In this document: positions 52,601 through 59,125 of the stretch, piece after piece
How the letters are laid out: each line of letters begins with the position of its first letter
How positions within the stretch are numbered: position 1 is the stretch's first letter
Source: Haberlea rhodopensis
Lineage: Eukaryota; Streptophyta; Magnoliopsida; Lamiales; Gesneriaceae
Assembly (NCBI GenBank): GCA_907163345.1
Contig: CAJQUN010000397.1
Location: 1-64,000 of the forward strand
Length of the DNA: 64,000 bases
Direction: 5' to 3'
Notes under the pieces: model-generated
The model's input: only the letters and a program-made list of their open reading frames with translations
Databases searched by the model: none
Told to the model about the DNA's origin: nothing
Program-made: the position numbers and the translations under genes

Positions 52601-54763
52601 CAACTGTCCACTGGGGAAGGGTGAGTACATGAAGACGAGGAAGTAAAGTTGACCCGGTTGAATAGGTCGTTCCTTTCATTTTTATGCAACTATTAGGTAA
52701 CAACCGATTGTGTTATTTTAGGTAATAACCGATTGTGTTATTTTAGGTAATAACCGATTGTGTTATTTTAGGTAATAAGAGTGCAATGTTGCTGGGTGGA
52801 ATAACTTTTTTGTAACAGTGAATCTTGGATTGTCGTAGTATTTTTACTTTATATTTGCTTGTGTTTTCTTTTTAACTCTGAATCTGTTGGTAAATAATAT
52901 AATCGTGTGATCTAGGAAGTTGCACCTGATCACACTGTGAAGTTAGACCGGGTAGGAGCTGGCATTCCAATTGTGAGAAGGCACGGCAGCAGTTTCCGTC
53001 GCTTGACCCTGATGGGTTCTGATGGCTCTCAGCGTCATTTCATCGTTCAGACTTCTTTGACTCCCAATGCTAGAAGTGATGAAAGAATTTTGCAACTTTT
53101 CCGTGTGATGAACTTAATGTTCGATAAGCACAAGGAATCGAGGCGTCGTCACATTTCTATCCACACCCCAATCATTATTCCAGTGTGGTCACAGGTAATA
53201 GTGGTATTGTTTTATCTTCATTTACTCTGGGATGTATCAATTGGTTGAAAGGCCTGAAAACATTGGTTATGGTATGCTATCTGAACTGCATGGATTAGTT
53301 CTCCTTCAAAACAAGATAATGAAAGTCAGTTTTCTCTCTCAGCCAACTGAAAATGTATTTATTTAATAATCATATTGTTACTGGTATAATTTAGTGTTAA
53401 ATGTGTTATTTGATCATTGTATTCTAAAATGGAATTATTAATTAACTTCCCAAAATTTCTGTCTATAAAGACAAAGTGCATAACTGCATTACCAAATGTG
53501 TGTAAAAATTAAAACGTGACTTAGTTGTGTGTTAAAATCAACTCATAAATTTCCTGTGCGCATTCATTATCTACTTTTCATTGATTTATTGTTGTATTTG
53601 ATATGTAGGTCCGTATGGTCGAAGATGATCTAATGTACAGCACCTTTCTTGAGGTATATGAGAATCATTGTGCTAGAAATGATCGAGAGGCAGATTTACC
53701 AATTACTTATTTCAAAGAGCAGTTGAACCAGGCCATATGTGGCCAGATATCTCCAGAAGCTGTGGTTGATCTCCGGCTTCAAGCATACAATGATATTACA
53801 AAAAATATCGTGACAGACAGCATCCTCTCGCAGTACATGTATAAAACTTTGGTTAGTGGAAACCATTTGTGGGCATTCAAGAAACAATTTGCCGTTCAGT
53901 TGGCTCTCTCAAGCTTTATGTCCTTCATGCTACAAATTGGAGGAAGGTCCCCAAACAAGATTCTGTTCGCCAAGAACACTGGGAAAATTTTTCAGACTGA
54001 TTTTCACCCTGCATATGATGCAAACGGAATGATTGAGTTTATTGAACATGTGCCTTTCCGCTTGACAAGGAATCTGCAGGCATTTTTCTCTCATTTCGGT
54101 GTTGAAGGTCTAATCGTCTCTGCCATGTGTGCTGCTTCACAAGCAGTGGTTTCACCCAAAGTGTGTACTTTTGGTTACTTTATTATCTTGAGCTTTTAAG
54201 TGCTTCTCTACATTAAAACATATGATGTATTTGCCTAAAAAAATTCAACTGCAGCAAAGTCAGCATCTGTGGCATCATTTGGCTATGTTTTTCCGCGATG
54301 AATTGATATCTTGGTCCTGGAGAAGACCTCTTGGGATGCCTCTTGCTCCTGTTATCGGAGGTGGTGGTCTGAATAATGTCGACTTAAAACAGAAAGTCAC
54401 CACAAATGTCGAGCATGTAATTGACCGGATCAATGGAATCGCGCCACAATACATCTCTGAAGAGGTATGATTTAGGCAGTGTTCTGTAATGCCATCTAAA
54501 TTCGTGCTAGATTTTGCACTCTTGGTATATGATTATATCTTACAGCTTGTCGAAGTGTGAACTTATTCGTGCAGCTGAAATATCTTTTGGTTACACGTAT
54601 TCTCAAAAAATAGTCCCGACTGATTTTGAATCTTTTAAAACAGGAGGAAAATGGTATTGATCCACCGCAGTCGATGCAGAGGGGTGTTGCTGAGTTAGTT
54701 GAAGCTGCTCTCACTCCCAGAAACTTATGCATGATGGATCCAACTTGGCACCCCTGGTTTTAA
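14887..54763 (+). CDS. TRA1: TRA1/TRRAP-like pseudokinase scaffold of SAGA and NuA4, complete 35-exon gene
   Basis: This large nuclear PIKK-family protein recruits SAGA and NuA4 acetyltransferase complexes to activators. Coding exons: 14887-14944, 15068-15837, 16329-16454, 16533-16618, 22140-22248, 22698-22793, 22910-22972, 23069-23128, 24646-24714, 26242-26326, 26464-26516, 26590-26688, 26756-27988, 28912-29895, 29967-30302, 37149-37407, 37511-37733, 37828-38218, 41081-41230, 41346-41567, 42549-42770, 44367-45020, 45750-46022, 46109-46456, 46722-47134, 47207-47636, 47920-49218, 49386-49646, 49727-50017, 50105-50587, 51379-51810, 52916-53194, 53609-54160, 54255-54464, 54644-54763. All introns are GT-AG. 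The exons sum to 11,739 nt with one uninterrupted frame (3,912 residues), close to the roughly 3,850-3,900 of plant TRA1 proteins. The ATG at 14,887 is chosen because it gives the conserved start MSPVQNFEQHSRHLTETDL. HEAT repeats fill most of the protein, then FAT, pseudokinase and FATC. Confidence 0.95.
16805..17026 (-). repeat. 3' LTR of copia B
   Basis: It is 222 bp. On the plus strand it runs from TGAACGCAGCG to CTTCCAACA and matches 21,100-21,313 with a few substitutions and small indels. The polypurine tract lies immediately to its right. Confidence 0.9.
17034..18200 (-). pseudogene. copia B reverse transcriptase and RNase H, long open frame with a deletion
   Basis: The frame 18,140-17,034 (368 codons) holds the copia reverse transcriptase with QFDIKNAFMDGDLREEVYM, LYGLKLSPRAWFERF and the catalytic YVDDI, then RNase H with YTDADCAGD and STSRYC. 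The upstream end of the RT domain continues past 18,140 beyond a stop. RNase H lacks roughly 40 residues: ATSGAEA is followed directly by AISIAHNP, so the segment with the catalytic glutamate helix and the following strand is deleted. The copy should be inactive. Confidence 0.85.
18201..20990 (-). pseudogene. copia B gag, protease and integrase, broken
   Basis: Minus-strand pieces include gag at 20,930-20,301 (VAIGPYVHQGRGKIGYITGD), the protease at 20,017-19,796 with an intact-looking WVIDSGASDHMT, and the GAG-pre-integrase region at 19,646-19,350 (MSWHKRLGHPSFLYLKHLF). The integrase core between 19,350 and 18,400 is only weakly readable through stops. Confidence 0.8.
21100..21313 (-). repeat. 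5' LTR of copia B
   Basis: It is 214 bp and begins with the same TGAACGCAGCGAAGGTGCAA as the other copy (plus strand). Its outer end carries A to T at the last base. The PBS-like sequence lies just to its left. Confidence 0.9.
21664..21734 (-). tRNA. tRNA-Gln (CUG anticodon), probably decayed
   Basis: On the minus strand the sequence runs from GGTTCATTGTCTAG to AAGGACCT. The anticodon arm contains ACTCTGAATC (anticodon CTG) and the T-arm contains GAGTTCAAATCTC, both as in plant tRNA-Gln. It is 71 nt, one short of the usual 72. One base is missing on the 5' side of the acceptor stem, leaving a mismatch, and the D loop is altered. It lies in TRA1 intron 4, antisense, about 350 bp from copia B. 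A working gene is possible but a pseudogene is more likely. Confidence 0.7.
22140..26688 (+). CDS. TRA1: TRA1 exons 5-12: small exons in the N-terminal HEAT region (about residues 347-558)
   Basis: Eight short exons (53-109 nt) encode conserved helical segments such as VGTGRACFETLRPLAYSLL, LSRIIYLFSSNMHDASLSL, GRILDAFVGKFNTF and LLEEGEEGRIRPTLRSKLE. Exon 12 is a Ser/Thr/Gln-rich linker. Phases join without breaking the frame. Intron 9 (24,715-26,241) is AT-rich and holds no recognised gene; intron 8 carries a LINE tail. Confidence 0.92.
24167..24345 (-). mobile_element. LINE 3' tail fragment in TRA1 intron 8
   Basis: The stretch around AAATATAAATATTATTGAAAA, CTAAGATTTCATCTAGAA and neighbouring words matches the 3' end of the LINE remnant at 39,186-39,690. 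T runs to its left would be the poly(A) tail of a minus-strand insertion. It is a short, 5'-truncated remnant with no coding part left. Confidence 0.6.
26756..30302 (+). CDS. TRA1: TRA1 exons 13-15: HEAT/ring region (residues 559-1,409)
   Basis: Exon 13 (1,233 nt) and exon 14 (984 nt) are the largest exons of this half and encode continuous HEAT-type helices, including the well-conserved PYPWGGKSLQLLGKLGGRNR. A Ser/Gly-rich loop lies near residues 1,020-1,050, and GGPGTPMIVTSPSMSP follows as another loop. Exon 15 ends at a glutamine codon before the 6.8-kb TE-filled intron 15. Intron 13 (27,989-28,911) is AT-rich with nothing recognised. Confidence 0.95.
31384..31580 (-). repeat. 3' LTR of copia C
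   Basis: Its inner end is fixed by the polypurine tract at 31,581. The outer end is placed at a TG (plus strand) near 31,384 by the TG...CA rule, because no second LTR exists for comparison. The exact outer boundary is uncertain. Confidence 0.6.
31588..33103 (-). pseudogene. copia C reverse transcriptase and RNase H
   Basis: The stretch 32,869-32,348 carries the reverse transcriptase (GYTQTYGIEYQETFAPVAK, LYGLKQSPRAWFDKL, IYVDDIILPGDD). The stretches 32,263-31,949 and 31,879-31,588 carry RNase H (FTDADWAGSTSDRMSTSEYC, then CDSKAAIDVSHNPVHHDRTK). Frameshifts occur between these blocks and near 31,650-31,800. Confidence 0.85.
34151..35399 (+). mobile_element. 5'-truncated LINE (L1-type) inside copia C
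   Basis: It is flanked by long imperfect target duplications ATGAGAGACTCCAAATA (34,134-34,150) and ATGAGAGACCCAAATA (35,400-35,415). It ends in an A run at 35,390-35,400. The open frame 34,152-35,282 encodes only the C-terminal part of a plant LINE ORF2. It begins in the region typically written FNKSLLGKWGWG and includes the zf-RVT segment (LWNSLAP-like, CGICLSTEENTQHLFFRC). No endonuclease or YADD catalytic core is present. It is sense relative to TRA1 and later than copia C. It is not a host gene despite its 376-codon frame. Confidence 0.88.
36052..36149. repeat. Exact 49-bp tandem duplication in copia C
   Basis: The 49 bp at 36,052-36,100, beginning CTGTGGCAGCAACATTAGAG, are repeated without change at 36,101-36,149. 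Since 49 is not a multiple of three, the duplication also shifts the gag-protease frame. The perfect match suggests a recent event. Confidence 0.9.
37149..38218 (+). CDS. TRA1: TRA1 exons 16-18: HEAT region (residues 1,410-1,700)
   Basis: The segment resumes after intron 15 with VILQQRMPKELLQGSLRP and continues with NLSMPLLQGLARLLELLSNW. The glycine or alanine codon at the exon 16/17 join is split G|CG and that at 17/18 is split AG|G, which keeps IAAAIIELFH and YFRRLMYIIRSDAG intact. The lengths 259, 223 and 391 nt sum to a multiple of three. Confidence 0.93.
39186..39690 (-). mobile_element. LINE 3' fragment in TRA1 intron 18
   Basis: The minus-strand frame 39,680-39,288 reads as the zf-RVT part of a plant LINE ORF2 (CDRCLSQEESTQHLFFSYPF, IWHAVIWTLWSDRNMRIF). 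Its 3' untranslated tail and a T run near 39,187-39,196 (poly(A) on the minus strand) follow to the left. The tail resembles 24,167-24,345. Confidence 0.8.
39955..40310 (-). mobile_element. Second LINE 3' fragment in TRA1 intron 18
   Basis: Read on the minus strand, about 40,280-40,110 gives a tryptophan-rich stretch with AIWLDRNRRIFCERD, the hallmark of the end of plant LINE ORF2. A-rich noncoding sequence follows to about 39,955. The adjoining fragment at 39,186-39,690 belongs to the same type but not clearly the same insertion. Confidence 0.6.
41081..45020 (+). CDS. TRA1: TRA1 exons 19-22: end of the HEAT region and Ser-rich loop (residues 1,701-2,116)
   Basis: Exons 19-21 encode KESKWLVKSFLNYLRHD, VAEGYPPNLKKSLLLHFL and ISADYDEPLRIELLQLATLL. 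Exon 22 (654 nt) carries QALDILMPALPRRLPLGDSR, then a low-complexity tail rich in Ser, Asp and Gly near residues 2,020-2,100. That tail contains RIKVEPG, which fits the hydrophobic-K-x-E consensus for SUMO attachment. The SUMO reading is inference from the motif alone. Confidence 0.92.
42771..44366 (+). other. TRA1: TRA1 intron 21, nothing recognised
   Basis: This 1.6-kb intron is AT-rich with only short chance frames on both strands. A short CA/GT-rich run lies near 44,227-44,250. No transposon or RNA gene could be identified. Confidence 0.6.
45750..49218 (+). CDS. TRA1: TRA1 exons 23-27: pre-FAT and FAT region (residues 2,117-3,037)
   Basis: These exons form the helical solenoid leading into the FAT domain, which packs against the kinase-like head. 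Exon 27 (1,299 nt) is the largest exon of the gene. It includes the TPR-like stretch with RSGLSLVQHGYWQQAQSLF and the DKAWNVNKLAHISRKHG segment. The exon 25/26 join splits a lysine codon AA|G. Confidence 0.94.
49386..50587 (+). CDS. TRA1: TRA1 exons 28-30: FAT domain end and low-complexity linker (residues 3,038-3,382)
   Basis: Exons 28 and 29 finish the FAT region (ETHEENWLEYAVSCFLQAIK, then DQIPHWVWLSWIPQLLLSLQ). Exon 30 begins ALYYWLRTYLLERRD and then becomes a Gln/Gly/Ser-rich linker of about 100 residues. The preferred donor is at 50,588, after SELE, because family members pass directly from there to LTEIGSRF. A second in-frame donor lies at 50,672 (see findings). Confidence 0.9.
51046..51265 (-). 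mobile_element. LTR plus primer-binding site remnant in TRA1 intron 30
   Basis: The minus strand from 51,265 to 51,059 (207 bp) begins TGTTACAAGG, has a TATA-like CTATAAATAGA and ends TTATTGACA. It is followed at once by TGGTTCAGAGCCA, one base short of the plant PBS TGGTATCAGAGCC. This is the anatomy of a 5' LTR and PBS. Leader-like, non-coding DNA with AGCTAGGGTTT continues leftward to about 50,680. No second LTR or gag was found, so it is a broken LTR or TRIM element. It is antisense to TRA1. Confidence 0.65.
51379..54763 (+). CDS. TRA1: TRA1 exons 31-35: PIKK-type pseudokinase and FATC (residues 3,383-3,912)
   Basis: The kinase-like fold includes RRHGSSFRRLTLMGSDGSQ and HTPIIIPVWSQVRMVEDDL. 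Where an active PIKK has the D-R-H-x-x-N catalytic loop, this protein has GGRSPNKILF, and the metal-binding D-F-G segment is replaced by FQTDFHPAYD. It should therefore not phosphorylate anything, as is known for TRA1/TRRAP. The FATC tail ends MDPTWHPWF at the TAA (54,761-54,763). Confidence 0.95.
52695..52777. repeat. 25-bp tandem repeat in TRA1 intron 31
   Basis: The unit AGGTAATAACCGATTGTG plus TTATTTT occurs three times (52,695-52,719, 52,720-52,744, 52,745-52,769) plus a partial fourth. The first copy differs by one base. Each junction creates TTATTTTAG|GTAATA, a fused acceptor-like and donor-like sequence. Confidence 0.9.
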
Positions 54764-55055
54764 TGATTAGTTTTATTTTTTCTCCTTGAAGGCTGGTTAG
54801 ATTATGTCAAAAAATTAGAAGAGGTTGTACTTTAAGTTCATCTGTAAATGGAGGTTAGTTGATCTCTGTAGTTTCAACTTGGGACACTACATTGGGATTC
54901 TTTGTAAGGTTAAAAAACTAAGCTGTGTATATATGTTAACGTTCAGGTCAAAATTGTCATGGGTTTTCACTTTTTTTATTTTATTTTTATACTCGCGTAC
55001 GTAATCTGATTTGATAAACTGTTTGGCTGCCTTTCAAGTTTGAGCTCATCAACCT
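54764..55055 (+). other. TRA1 3' flank
   Basis: This T-rich stretch after the TAA is likely to hold the 3' untranslated region and poly(A) site. No textbook AATAAA is obvious; plant signals are loose. Nothing else is seen. Confidence 0.4.
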
Positions 55056-55226
55056 CAAGTTACCACAGATGCGCCTGCCAAGGAGGAGAAACTTTCAAAG
55101 AAACAGGATGAAGGGGTGATGGTAAACAAGTTCAAGCTTAAGGATCCATACATTGACAAGTGTCTTCTTAACACCAAGATCACAGTTGATGACGCCCCTG
55201 GTGAAACGTGGCACATGGTTTTCAGC
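55056..55226 (+). pseudogene. Isolated exon-like fragment of ferredoxin-NADP+ reductase (leaf type)
   Basis: One open stretch of 57 codons starts QVTTDAPAKEEKLSKKQDEG, continues through NKFKLKDPYI and CLLNTKITVDDAPGETWHM, and ends at VFS. This matches the start of the mature chloroplast ferredoxin-NADP+ reductase, just after its transit peptide, where the enzyme begins its FAD-binding domain. After VFS the sequence is unrelated and frames close. There is no transit peptide, FAD motif or NADP+ domain nearby, so it cannot make the enzyme. Family gene structures place an exon boundary close to this end, so it looks like a captured or left-behind exon. Its frame has no stop or shift, which suggests it is young or conserved. 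Confidence 0.85.
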
Positions 55227-57099
55227 GCTTTTTTTTTATGCTGCCCCAAGAATAGTGTTACGGGGGAATCCAACTATCCATCCCCATCCATGTTGGAATA
55301 TTCCATATGGAGGGGTGGATCGGCCTTGATCAAAGAAATCGTTTTCAGCAGAGATGGTATTTCTCCATCTGCAACATTTTTTTTTCAAATAGACGATTCG
55401 AGTGATTTTTTATCAACTATCACTTGTCAGCCCCAATCAATTCAATAAATTCTGCTAACTACGAAAATAATCAACTCTAGTTGATAAAATCCGTTGTGAG
55501 AGTACTACGTGGAGTGCGTGTTTACATGCATGGATTCTTTATATGAATCATGATGAAATGGCTGGTGCAGTGTGGAATCGTGAAGCGAATAGTTCCTGTT
55601 GTTAAAAAGTGACAGCTGGCCACTGGAACAGGGATCGCTCCTTTCGCTCTTTCTTATGGAAAATGTTATTTGAGAAATATATTTATAATATTTTATTTTT
55701 TAGCATTGACATTTTTCATTAAAATTTTATTTAAAAAAAATACTGACATGAAACAAAATTCAATAATTTGGAGATTTTCGAAAACGCCGGAAGCAAGATC
55801 TATCGAAGGTTGGTATCAAATGTCGTATTCAAATACTCAAACGTTTTATCTCTCAGTCAAGAAATCGACCAAAAACCAATAACCCAAATGAAATTAGCCA
55901 ACTATAAATACAAATAAAATAATGTTTGGGAAAATTATATTAAACCCCTTCATAAAAAGTTAAATGCGTATTAATTAGTCATTAATCTTATTTCAGTTAT
56001 CATATAACAAAATGATTTTTACTTGCCTATTTTATTCAGATCCTAGCTAAGTAAATGCTTGCAAGATCAGCCTACGGATCCATCTGAATTTTGTATAGAA
56101 CAAATATGATAATAATATACATGATATGTACTGACATTGACTAAAGTAAAAACTACAACACATAGGACTTTCACAAGCTTATGAACACAACAGAATTCAT
56201 AGGCTGACTTCTGAAGTTAGTCAAATTCAACAATCATAAACAAATGTTCGAAGAGGCTTCTGAATTTCCACGTATTTGACTCTGCCTCGGCTCGAAATTG
56301 TTGGCACTTTGCTCTCCGGGTCCTAACTATTTTCCTAATTCATTTACTTTCATTAATAATACATAAAAAAGTTTCAATAGATATTACGATTATGCTTGCT
56401 ACTATGTTGTACGTACACTTTTAAAAAATACACTTATGATATATAATGTCGGACACTTCTAGGATACTGGACACCGATAGCTCTCGGGCACTCTTCATAC
56501 ACGCCACACAGGCGTGTCCTTAATTAAAAATAAAAAATAAAATCGGACACCAGTGTCAAATATTCCCTGTTAGTACATTTACTGTTACGTTAATTGAAAT
56601 AATATACATTTACTGTTAGTACGTGCGTGTTACATGGTTTTAAAGTTTAAAAAATGTGAATTATATATATATATATAATTTTGAAAATTTGTGTCTGTAT
56701 CGTGTTGTGTCGGTATCCCTGCATCCTAGCTTCCCAGTCAACATAACATTCAAATCTATAATTTCTTACAGTAAATTTTATTTATTTATAAAAATGTCCT
56801 TGGTTATTTAAATTTTTATAAAATTCCCTTAAATTCTATTTAAATTTCCCGAAAATTTTGATGAATAAATAAAAGCCAAAGAACTATGTAAATAGTTATA
56901 TATATTCATTAACTTATATATCTTTGTCTAAATTACTAAACATATGCTTGTTTTAAAAATTGGATAGTGTAAGCTTCTTGTAATAATTTTTTTATATTCA
57001 ATCAAGATTTTAGCTATAATAGATATAGTTACACACGCACGTCGCACATAAATATCAACTGCTTTAAATATTATTCATTATTTTGTTCTTTATCAAAAA
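55227..57099 (+). other. AT-rich intergenic DNA and promoter of the thaumatin-like gene
   Basis: No gene is recognised. A short hairpin with ACACGCC and GGCGTGT arms lies near 56,500-56,520, and an AT dinucleotide run near 56,665-56,685. The last few hundred bases before 57,100 should include the promoter of the thaumatin-like gene, but no motif stands out. Confidence 0.5.
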
Positions 57100-58619
57100 A
57101 TGGCTGAAACACACAGCCTATATAAATCACTTCTCCTTTCAGGTCTCCTTCTATCAATTTCAGGTATTTATTTACCTACAAGTTGAATATCCTACTTGAA
57201 TGTTATATTTCATATAAATAGTTTTGTGGTGCGCAATGTAGGTGTGGCATGTTCGTCGACATTTACGTTTGTGAATCAGTGCTCCAACGCCGTGTGGCCG
57301 GGGATATTATCAAACGCCGGTGCTCCCCAACTTTCATCAACTGGATTTGTGCTCAACTCTGGTGATTCACTTTCGATATATGTACCCTCTTCTTGGTCTG
57401 GCCGTTTATGGGGACGCACTTCTTGTACACAAGACCCCACCACCGGATTTTTCAACTGCGTCACCGGCGATTGTGGCACCGGAAAGGTTGAGTGCGGCGG
57501 AAACGGTGCGGTGCCTCCAGCTACTCTTGTTGAGTTCACCCTCAACGGCTACGGTGGGCTTGACTTCTACGATGTCAGTCTAGTGGATGGGTTCAATCTA
57601 CCTGTGTTGGTGGTCCCACAGAATACGGCCGGCGGCGGGAACTGTACGTACACGGGATGCATTGCGGACCTCAACGCGTCGTGCCCGTCTGAGCTGAAAG
57701 TGGTGAGCGCCGTCAGTAGAGGCGGGGATTGCATGGCGTGTAAGAGCGCGTGTGAGGCGTTCGGGGATCCTAGATATTGCTGCAGCGGCGAGTATGGGAC
57801 GCCGGCGACTTGCAAGCCGAGCGCATACTCGGAGTTCTTCAAGAACGCGTGCCCCAGGGCTTACAGTTACGCGTATGATGATGGGAGCAGCACATTTACC
57901 TGTGCTTCATCCGACTATGTCATCACTTTTTGCCAGTCTCTTTCTGCCGGGTAATTTTATCCACCTCAATTCGCGATTTTATAACTTTAAATTTAAAAAA
58001 AAAAAATTATCGTATATAACTTTTTTTAAAAATTAAAAATTTTATAACAGTAAATAATATCCGTCTTAATTTCTGGTCCCAATTGATCTTTATGTAATCT
58101 AAACGTCGTTGGCTTGTAACTGATAAATTTAAAAAATAATCTCATAAATATGAACATTTTCGATATTAATATCAAAACTCACCACCCACTCCGTATTCAT
58201 CCCAGATTCTATCAAATATCCGCTCAAATATTTATGACTAATCAAATATAGTTCTATATAAATTGTTTTTAAAATAGTCCAAAACTTTTGTTTTTAATCA
58301 ACATTATTCACTTTTAAAAACTAATTCGGTGCATCGAATGTGCTAATAAACATAGCATTACTCAAATTTTATAAAGTATTACATTATATATTTCATTTGA
58401 ATAATATCAAACCTATTATGTTTAAATAATATTAGCATCAAACACTAGAATTTATTATACTGGTGCTTGATATTTTTGTGCAGTAATAAGAAATCAAGTG
58501 GTGGCCAAATAACAGCGCCTACCAGAGTGTCATTTGTATCCGATGCTGCTACGGTGCACTTCACTTCCATTCTCACAATCTTTGTAGCAGCTATGGCGGT
58601 TATACTGACCCAGCCCTAG
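57100..58619 (+). CDS. Thaumatin-like protein (PR-5 family) with predicted GPI anchor, three exons
   Basis: Thaumatin-like proteins are extracellular, disulphide-rich proteins of plant defence and wall biology. Coding exons are 57,100-57,163, 57,242-57,950 and 58,484-58,619 (909 nt, 302 residues). The ATG is chosen because it gives a signal peptide (KSLLLSGLLLSIS) spliced G|GT to the mature start. The body has the family order: TFTFVNQCSNAVWPGIL, GRLWGRTSC, LVEFTLNG, LDFYDVSLVDGFN, CIADLNASCP, ACKSACEAFGDPRYCC, FKNACPRAYSYAYDD and the closing VITFC. The acidic-cleft residues (Arg, Glu and three Asp) appear present. I count eighteen cysteines, two above the usual sixteen: one in VAC near signal cleavage and one in GGDC. 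Exon 3 adds a Ser/Gly linker and a hydrophobic tail ending AAMAVILTQP, as expected for GPI attachment. Confidence 0.92.
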
Positions 58620-59125
58620 GCCATCTCTGAAGCCCACAGGCCAAAGCGTAGGCCCGATCGAGGCTCTATATGAGTGAAACCCGGCCCGACAGACTCACTT
58701 GATATGAATAACACAATTCAGATAATCTAGTTTAGATACAGTTCTATTAAATATTTTACATGTGTGTAATGTATAGTTGCAATATTTAGAAATAATTAGG
58801 TACAAACATGCCATTCGTAAATGTAAGGAGCATGATATTAAGCACTTTTTTTATATATATGACAATTGTGCATAGCGTACGTTCCTAGAACCGACGGAGA
58901 ACAGACTAAAGTTCGTTATATGGAAGGCAGTGCCAGTTCCTATAAAGGCATAAGAACCTGAAGTTTTATAAGAAAAATGAACATAAACAAAGACACAAGG
59001 CGTAGGAGGAGCTGCATAGATCAATGCTTCAAAACATAGTAGTGTAAACCATAACGAGACAGGTCCTTTGTAGAAATGAATAGAATGAAACTAGGAAGAA
59101 ATGGCGAAAGCAAAATGACAACATT
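58620..59125. other. Convergent 3' intergenic region
   Basis: This is the space between the thaumatin-like stop (plus strand) and the methyltransferase stop (minus strand). It should hold both 3' untranslated regions. I see no further gene or repeat in it. Confidence 0.5.

Noticed and set aside
57952..57954. TAA as the normal stop of the thaumatin-like gene
   Set aside because: The GT at 57,951 and the acceptor at 58,483 give an in-frame third exon with a GPI-type tail, typical of one branch of the family. Kept only as a possible retained-intron form.
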